From contig MBPM02000218.1 in NCBI GenBank assembly GCA_001695595.3, positions 1 to 60,341 of the forward strand: 60,341 nucleotides of DNA, written 5' to 3'. Position numbers and translations under genes: made by a program. The DNA is from Plasmopara viticola (lineage: Eukaryota; Oomycota; Peronosporomycetes; Peronosporales; Peronosporaceae). Below the pieces are notes generated by a model. The model saw nothing but the letters and a program-made list of their open reading frames with translations, was not told where the DNA came from and did no database searches. Of this stretch, positions 52,696 through 60,341 are shown piece by piece (the first letter of the stretch is position 1; each line of letters starts with the position of its first letter).

Positions 52696-54900
52696 CTTTT
52701 AGTGGCAAGACGTGAGCTTTACCCACACAGACACTGTATGTTACGTACCCAAGAGTCAAAGAAAATTTGTTGGGATGACGTGATAATTTTTAACAAACTT
52801 CACTTACTACAGGGAGCAGTCAAGCTTCAAATAAGCACCGTTCCGACATAAGGCACAAAAGGTTTTATACCACATACAGCAAGCAATTTTATCAGGTAAC
52901 CCCCTGGCGTGCTTTCCGAACATTTACACGGTGCAAACCTCTCGTGTTATGCTTTGCCAAGATGGATCCAATCAACTAAACCAGCACTAAAATTGGTGGC
53001 TCACTAGAGTAGTGAAATAGCTCCACCAATCGGTACGCGAGATGATACCCTCGTCAATCCGCATCATCATTTACATTTCTCTACAGTTTGTGCGATAGAA
53101 AACTTGCAAGTTTTTCCCATAATCAGTCAACAGTGTCACGCAGAATGACTAGAAAATGATGCTGCACAAATTTAAATTGCGATGCTATGGTTTGAAAATA
53201 TTGCTTGCCAGACAATGCTGCTAGACAACTTACCGCCGAAGCACTTGTATCCCTCAATGTCGCAGTCGGAAAATTAAACTTGAGCGCAAGAAACCTTATG
53301 CTTCACCCACAAACTGCAAATCGTCAGTCCCCCCCCCCCAACAAGGCTATCACTGCAGATCACACCGCCATAACAATGTACTGCCGCAATATTAATTCTA
53401 TTTGAAATGTCTCGCCGGACTCCTAAAGCATGACGCATTGTTGGAAGCGATTCATCTTTCTGTGCTACAGCGATTGCGTTTATTTGCTCGGTGAGATGAT
53501 GATGTCAGATGGAAGGGTTCGATAATCGCTTTTGCCAATGGTACGAATTGACAAAAGCCTAGGCTTGGAGCTAATAAGCACTAAAAATATGTTAGACTAA
53601 ATCGCTCACATCTTAAAACCGGAACGACGTGAGCGCCCAAAATTCTGCATCTACGCATGTAACGAAAGGCAGAAAATGCTTAGCAAATGAAAGGGTCAAA
53701 TTATCATCAATATCACACCGATGCAGTCTCAAGCCCTTCCTAGGCTGTTATCGCTATGAAGTCAATTTTACTATACAAGGGGTTTAAGTAAGCCATAATA
53801 GGAGAAACAATGGAAATCATTATTCGCTTTTGGATTCCGGTGCTAGGATTTCTATTTCTAGCTTCCACCTTTGCAATGTGAATGTAAGTAGAAATAGGAG
53901 TGCGTTGGTAACAAGCACAACTTGTATGAGATGCATGAACGGATTTTGAGTTTGCGATTTGGTGGGCCAAGTCGCTATACTTGGTATGGACTTTATGGCC
54001 ACGGTAAAAGTTCGCTTGATCTGGCTATTGGATTGTTGTGCTTATTCATTCAAATCCGTATCTATTTTTTCAAGAGCAGCCGCTATACGAAAAAATACAA
54101 AAACTTAAATATCCTAAAGTGGATGACAACCGTCGATCTTGCCGTATCAATCAAACTGCCGCTGCGTACTAGGTCTTCAATCACACCATGAGACTTTCAT
54201 TTGGAGCGCTGAATGTCTGCAGTTTAAGATTTCAGATGCACTATAGTTTTACGGATTGTCCCGAAGGCATAAGGACTCACTTGCGAAGCATGATTACCGT
54301 CTCTGAGATGATTCGCTGTGTACAACGGCAGAGAGTTTAACGTGTTTAAAATCCTATACTACGAGTGTCAGTGATCAGACAATGTACACACACACCTACG
54401 ACTTGAAAATTTGTACCAAGACGACAGATAAATATTTTTCATTACACTTTTATCAAGCAAATTGCCTAGCTTCCGTTTTCTATCAACTCGATCGCTAAGG
54501 TTTACAGGCTAAAAAATCTAAGTAAAGTATTAACGCGAAGTCGAAACTTGTGATGGATGGCCGATAAACGTGGCTGTGTTGTGTGCAATATCCGTGTTTG
54601 TCAAAACAATTTCAAGGCTGTAATAGCGCTTGGTCATGTTGGCTGGTCCAGCGGGGGCCGCGTTTGATGGGCGGTTGGTGGCCGAGTCGGGGAGAGCCCG
54701 ACAGTGTCCATCAAGTTCAGTAGTTGGCGCCGCGAAATTCCAGAGTGGCTTAGAATTTTAAGTAGAAAATATTGATAGTAGCGCTCAACATGAAGTGCCA
54801 CTACCCATCTCAATTCGGGCTTGAACGGCTATCAGGTTGGCCGGGAACTCGTGAAAACGAATATTGTTCCGATGCATCCATAAGCAGCGTAGGACTACAG
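52696..54900. other. Intergenic, nothing recognised
   Basis: There is a poly-C run of ten at about 53330-53339. An ORF at 53922-54191 (+, 89 codons) has a possible hydrophobic segment but no family. No repeat was noted. Confidence 0.4.
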
Positions 54901-54918
54901 TCCGTACTATGTGGAAAA

Positions 54919-57900
54919 TCACGAAGAGACTCTAGCCGTATTTGGACTTGGCCGGCGGTGTAGGTTCGACGCTGAACCACAGTATCGTTTCCCATCCGAT
55001 TTTGGTCGAAAACAGCGCTTGGGAGGTGGCAAGCCAGTCTTTCCAACTTTCGACCGCAAACTCGCAGTACCAAAAGAGATGCGGAGCGGTTTCAAGCACG
55101 ACGCAGTTGTGGTGGCACAAGCTCTGAACATCTTGAAGATGTTGAAGGCGGTATCCGAGGTACAACGCGTTATGATGAAGTCTGTAGAGCAGGTCCGAGT
55201 AGACAGATAATACGTGTTCCCCCATCTTGATGTCTCGGATTGGGCCGAGCCTCTGTCCACACCAAGGCGGGGAAGTGGCAAGTCCGAAACGTGGTAGCTG
55301 GATATCGCGGTCTGTATTCGAGCAACGCTAAGCTCAACTACTTCATAGGTGTCGAAGACCCAAGCGTGGAATACCGCGTGGCGCTGGCCTGCTTGAATCG
55401 GTCCAACCGGATATTCGGCGAGCGAATTGAGAAGTCGATCAGCCTTGTTCAAGAAATTGGAACGAGAGCGTACGCTGGTGACCCGTCCGGTGCAAGGTGG
55501 CTGAGAGATTGAGATAATCTCGCTGCCGTCACCGGTCGCTCACAAATCTGAAACAGATCTACAGGGCGGGGAATACCGTTGTTAGCCAGGAGAGTAACCA
55601 AATCGAGTGGCCGCGAGGTTCCTGCCAGTGTGCGGCCACAGTAGCTCTAGGCGATGTCCGCGTTGTCCAGTATTGGCATTGTGAGCTTGTCGAACTTGAT
55701 GTGGAGACGAGTGGCCTTTGCTTGAAAGCGAGTATGCCACGTGAATAGCACAAAGTGCCAGTAAGCTCCCAAGGCTGTCTAGCGGGAAGACCGTCGGGTG
55801 ATCGCGTAATTCGGGCTGGTAGTCACGGGTGCGTATAATATGTCGAAGTCCTTCATCCATGGAGCTACGGCTTGGTCGAAAAGGCTAATAACTGGGGCCG
55901 CCCGCAAGGGAATGGTTTTCCCTGGGGGGGGTCCGTCCAGCTAATATTACCTTGAAGAGCATGGCAGCTGAAGGCTTTGGATCATATCGGGGATGGGAGT
56001 GAGACCCAGTCCATCTTTATGCTAGGTAATAAACCCTTGAGTCCTGGGAAGAGTGTTTAAGGCCTTAAACCGGCAAAGAAAGCGCAAAATTAGCTTTATA
56101 AGCTGGTCTTGGAATCCAGCTGAGGGAACGTGACAGGCGCTAGCCGAAAACCACAGTATTGGCAGGATAATCTGTTCAAAGATCACTACCTGGCCACGTA
56201 GTGTGCGTGCCCGGTGAAGCCATAGAGAGCACTTGATTTTCATTTCTGTGAGTAAGTGCTGGCGTCGGTAAGCATAGCTGAGAGTCGGGCCGTAAAGTTT
56301 TCTTAATAGCTTAGCGCGCTCTGTGTTTCTAATCACAATCACTCCCAGCGCGGATAGAGACTGGCGTAATGGCTTGTTCTCATCGGACCAAGGGTGAAAG
56401 CGAAGTATCACTGTCATGTCCTTGTTGAACCGCATTCTTGAAGCCGCACAGAAGTCTGGCTTGAATTTTATTAGCACCGGCACTTAGCAGCTCACAGTTT
56501 ATAAGCCGCTTATGCTAAATACCAAAAATTCAAGATTAAATGGATTTATTCGAAAACGTCTAGCAATTACTTAATGCTCTATTAAGACTCTATGCAATAA
56601 CTTCTGAGGTTGGCTTGAAATCAATTAGCTCCGGCGCCTAGCAGTTCACACCAAAAGTTGAAAGCTGCTTAAGCAAATTGCTATTGACTGAGAAAAAATT
56701 TGGTGTGCTTGAGGTCGGAAAGGAGTCCAGTGTAATCATCGGCAAAACTGATCACCGAGTGCGCTGTTTTCCCACTCAGTGAACCGTAATCCTTTAGTTT
56801 AACCCTTAGCAGGTTCAACAAAGATTCAATAAAAAGCACAAAAAAAGGTGGAGACAGGGGGTCTCCCTGTCATTACCTGCGCCAAGCCTGAACGGCCTTA
56901 ATGGTCGAACGTTGAACATGCGTTATACCAGGATTCCTGGAGAAAGGACTCGGATCCATCGTCTGAACCTGTCGCCATATCCAAAGTGCCTCAAGATCCT
57001 GTCAAGTGCTTCCCAAATGACACCATCGAAAGCTTTGGCAAAGTCGCGAAAAATCGCACCGGCTGGTGACTCAACCTTGCCGAACAGCTGGGATAAGGCC
57101 TGAGTTCTTAGGTGCGCGTGCCGGATATCCCATCCTGGAACAAACCCGTATTGGTCCGAATGCAGGAGGCTGTTAAGTATCGAGCCGAGACAATAGGCAA
57201 GAATCTTGGGTCCTAATTTAGCATTCACATCAAGGAGCGTGATCGGTCGATAGTTGCTAAGGACCTTGCGGCCGCCCTTCTTGCATAACAGCGAGACCTG
57301 AGCACGCCGCTGAAGTTTAGTCATACAGCCGCCGAAGTTTAGTCATACGACCGAGTCTAAGCTGGGCCGCGTAAACCACTACCAATATGCGGCTCCAGAG
57401 AGGGGGGTTGATCTTGAAATGTTCGACTGGAAGACCGTCGGGCCCAGGCTTTTTCCCAGTCGAAGTATGTATGTGATAGCGCCCAGTAAAAACGAGGTTG
57501 GTGTAAAGGGGCTATTCAAGAAAGCCTGGTCTTTTGGCGTCAGTCTGGCTGTGGTATGTTGCAGTATTCGAGAAAGCTTGATGCTGTTCCAATCTGGCTT
57601 AACGTGCCCAAACTCCCTGGTTGGAGAGCAGTAGACACCTGACCAATACGAAGAGAAGGCTTTGCAAGTTGGCTCGAATTCTTCGGCTGACTCCACAGGA
57701 TGTGCGTCTTGTGAAGGACTTGGGGTGGCCGAAAGAAGTACTTGGAGCAATGCTCAGTGTGTTCGAGGCCCGAGGCAAACTTCTGCTTGGACGCATAGTG
57801 TGCCTGTTCATCCAGTTTTTCTATGAGCTTGGCTTTGGCGGACGCAAGCTGTCCAGAGTGGGTTGGTGGCCTGGGCATATTGTAACGCATTCACTCAAAG

Positions 57901-58810
57901 ATCGAGATCTTCCCGTGTCCGTTGGCGCTCGTTCTTCTTGATTGAAAGAGCTCCCTAGGAAGATCGAATCCTTCCACTTGCGTTCATCGAGAAGACAGCC
58001 AGGGTTGTACGAATTTCTTGCTGGGGCTCCGGAAAGATTCTGCAAGCTCGCATAGCGACTTGTGCAAGTATTCTTGCGCTTTCGGGATCTGGATGATCCA
58101 GGATGGACATTTCCAAGGGGACCTAGAAGGACGCTTGTAACACGAAGTACCAAGTCGGAATGAAATTCCAGCATGGTCTCCTGTTCCTACTAAGCCCCAG
58201 AAGTCATGATGTGCATCTTGAGTGGTCGAGTAGAAGAGTCTGGAGCTGACTAAGACGTCGTCGATTTGGGAGCTGCTGTTGGCGCTAGTTAATTCTTGAA
58301 CTTCCGGATGCTGAAGACACCAGGCATCGACCAGGTGCAAGGTGCTTATCCAGTCCAGCAAGGCTTTCCGGCCTTGGACTCGGTTACGATCAGCTTGTCT
58401 CGCTTGGTCGAGTTGACTTGAGAGGGCTGTATTCAGGTCACCGAGTACCATGTGCTGAGAGTCCTCTTCAAAGGTGCGGGGGGGCTGCAAAGAAGTCCGA
58501 TCGCTGGCTAGGCTGAACCGGAGCTGAATGTAGGTCACAACAGAGTCGCACTAGCAAATATCGGGGTAGTATTGCTATGGAGGAGACATGCCGGTTTGTG
58601 ACGTCATGAAGGTTGCTTATGGGACACGAGAGTGTGAGAAGCAGCCCTACTCCATTGTGTACCGAGATTGGTAATGTTATCTTGCGACCAGAAGCTTGGG
58701 TCAGCTGTGAGGCCGTACTCTGGTGATGCTTCACTCGTTTAAGCGCATAAACGTTGTCTCATGCAAACCCACAATGTGGAAGTTGTTTCAAAAGAAGTTC
58801 AGGGTACGAT
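54919..58810 (-). mobile_element. Decayed non-LTR retrotransposon (LINE), ORF2 region
   Basis: On the minus strand the order is that of an APE-type LINE ORF2. The endonuclease begins near 58790 with FHIVGLHET and continues with GDLNTAL (58440), SQIDDVLVS (58270) and GTGDHAGIS (58190). Reverse transcriptase has NYRPITLLDVNAKLG (57240), DQYGFVPGWDIRH (57150), FRDFAKAFD (57040) and the catalytic FADD (56735-56746). A zinc-binding-type segment ETAPHLFWYC lies near 55080. Frames are broken many times, so the copy is dead. Catalytic blocks are still readable, so it is not very old. Confidence 0.85.
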
Positions 58811-58822
58811 GTGCAACGTCAT

Positions 58823-60250
58823 TCAGACCATTTGCGATGATGAAAAAACCCTCTCAAGGTTCATTCCCCATCGGAGGTGAATGATTCTAGAGGGGGCTAC
58901 CGAAGAAGCCCGGATTCGTAAGCACTCAATCGTGGAGCGAAGGTCTGCTGGAAGAGGCCATGCCAAAATGCGATTCTTTAAGGGCGACATTACTAAGTTG
59001 GCATGGGTCGTGTCATCACATAGTATCCAGAGTTGGTGGGGCAGTGCCGATGCTACCTTCCCCGTAAGCGTGCTCAGCTTAAGCGGGTCTGCCAAGATAC
59101 TGGGTGCAATAATGTGCAGAGCCAGATCCGCCTCCGCCAGCCGTAGCTTACGCCAGAATTGCTTTAGTCGGGACACAGCTGTCCCAGAACGGTCTGAAGA
59201 TCGAGATCCTGCTGACCCGGATAAAGCGTTGGACATTTGCTCAATCACACAGCATACCTCGGCCAGTGTACAAGGTTGCGTGGATATTTCGCAGAGGACG
59301 GCATGTCCGAAGGCTTTTATGCGAAGGTGTTGGAAGCTGTCCTTCGCCGTGGTGTCGAACAAGACTCGATGAAGACTGGGCTGAGCTTGCGCCGATAAGA
59401 TCACCATGTTTGGGTCAGTTTGCGAGCAAAGTAAACCCGACCGTTCTTCAATTGGTGCGCATAGCTCTTGAAGCGACATTTGTTCAATGTTGACTTGTCG
59501 AACCGCCGCATCCACGGCCCCGTTCGTCGTCTCTAAAAGCTCAACATAGGAGGCTGTAGACTGCGGTGGTTTGTTGAGTTGTTCCACAGGATGAAGCTCT
59601 AGTCCGAAAGAATAGGTCCATCTAAGCCATCGCTCAATCATTCATACGAGTTAACCGATGCAATCATCGAGTACTCGGTTTGGGAGGGGGGGAGGCAGCG
59701 CAGATCCACCGCTGGATCTGCAATTGTGCCAAAGACAATGCGTTTTGGTCATTTAATGCGAGCCGGTGTGCGATTTGTGGCCTGGGTTGCGCCAATAGGA
59801 AATTCGGCAGTGCTGTCGTGAGGCCAAACTGACTTGTAATGATCGCATATTCGATTCCGTCCATAGAGCTGCGCTGGGAAGACTCGTCGTCAGATTGATC
59901 GCCAACTATGTGGCTTTCTTTCCGACGAGAGACGTCGACCATCGCTCCACTATCGCTGGCGTCGCTCTTGTCATCAAATGTGGGCGGTATGCTGCCCATT
60001 TCGTCTTGGTCAGGACTGGGAGGCGCGGGCGTAGGCTGGCGAGCCTGGCCTCCCTTTCCTTAATAAAGGGTGGGACGACGCTCTTGAAGGCGCGGTTGCG
60101 GTAATTGCACGATTGTGTAGCCTTGTCCAGTAAGTTGGATTTGGCGAAGTGGGACGCGGGTAGTGAGCATCACTGACGCTGGGGGTAACTTTTGGTTAAA
60201 TGAAGACCCGTCGGCGCGGAGCGAAGTATGAGCAGGTGTAAAAAACACCG
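58823..60250 (-). pseudogene. Probable LINE ORF1 (gag-like) relic
   Basis: Three minus-strand frames lie upstream of the LINE endonuclease: 60060-60248, 59664-59999 and 58823-59641 (272 codons). Position and orientation suggest the ORF1 of the same element. I see no clear zinc knuckle. The largest piece is a helical, leucine-rich protein of unknown type, so it might also be an unrelated host fragment. Confidence 0.4.
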
Positions 60251-60341
60251 GCGACGTGCCTTGGTTGACAAATTAGCCGTAGATGACGCCGTCCGTTGCG
60301 TCGTCGGGCAAGCGTTGAAGATCCACGTAATAGCAATGGGA

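Noticed and set aside
53329..53340. Poly-C run as a telomere-like or regulatory tract
   Set aside because: A single homopolymer of about ten with no repeat unit or neighbouring signal.

Overview
The window looks like nuclear DNA of an oomycete, probably a plant-associated one. It carries a Crinkler (CRN) effector gene with its LxLFLA-type and HVLVxxP header motifs, a short HSF-type DNA-binding-domain gene, the end of an equilibrative nucleoside transporter gene, an intron-bearing RMC1/Mic1-like gene and a decayed non-LTR retrotransposon. No tRNA, rRNA or CRISPR was seen.

The main content is a head-to-tail array of an endogenous Polinton-like virus (PLV)-type element. Copy A (1-20386) starts inside the major capsid gene. 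Copy B (20387-42000) is complete. Copy C (42001-42973) is only the first 324 codons of the capsid gene and ends abruptly in a nucleoside transporter coding sequence. Corresponding points in A and B lie about 20.84 kb apart, and those in B and C 21.6 kb apart. The difference reflects a 1.65-kb segment with an HSF-type gene found only in B and a 793-bp deletion in B.

Each unit has a roughly 12-kb AT-rich viral part and a roughly 9-10-kb non-viral spacer. Viral gene order is: small two-domain DUF3820-like gene (+), CRN effector (-), 85-aa acidic ORF (+), 129-aa ORF (-), adenain-like cysteine protease (-), major capsid (+), fiber with an S74-like C-terminal domain (-), A32/FtsK-type packaging ATPase (+), minor capsid/penton (+), and a repeat-containing protein (+). 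This is a virion-building and packaging set. I found no polymerase, primase-helicase or integrase. The spacer is rich in stop codons and holds what look like gag/protease relics of an LTR retrotransposon.

The copies are broken in different ways. In B the fiber, ATPase, penton and protease are open, but the capsid gene has one frameshift, the repeat protein has one, the 129-aa gene has a nonsense codon and the CRN has a nonsense codon plus a lost Walker A lysine. In A almost all structural genes have frameshifts or stops. The start of A and the CRN header of A have so many single-base indels that consensus error is a real possibility.

The least explained feature is a 300-bp array of about 14 adjacent micro-hairpins between the convergent capsid and fiber genes (22164-22462, and 1352-1640 in A). 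Similar small hairpins follow the ATPase and penton genes and lie between the CRN and the 85-aa ORF. A 12-bp motif, ATAATATAACAG, lies in both divergent promoter regions.

From 42974 on is host DNA: a 5'-truncated transporter gene, an intergenic stretch, the RMC1-like gene on the minus strand (about 46390-48277), a 100-bp two-copy tandem repeat, about 5 kb with little recognisable content, and a decayed LINE on the minus strand (about 54900-60250).
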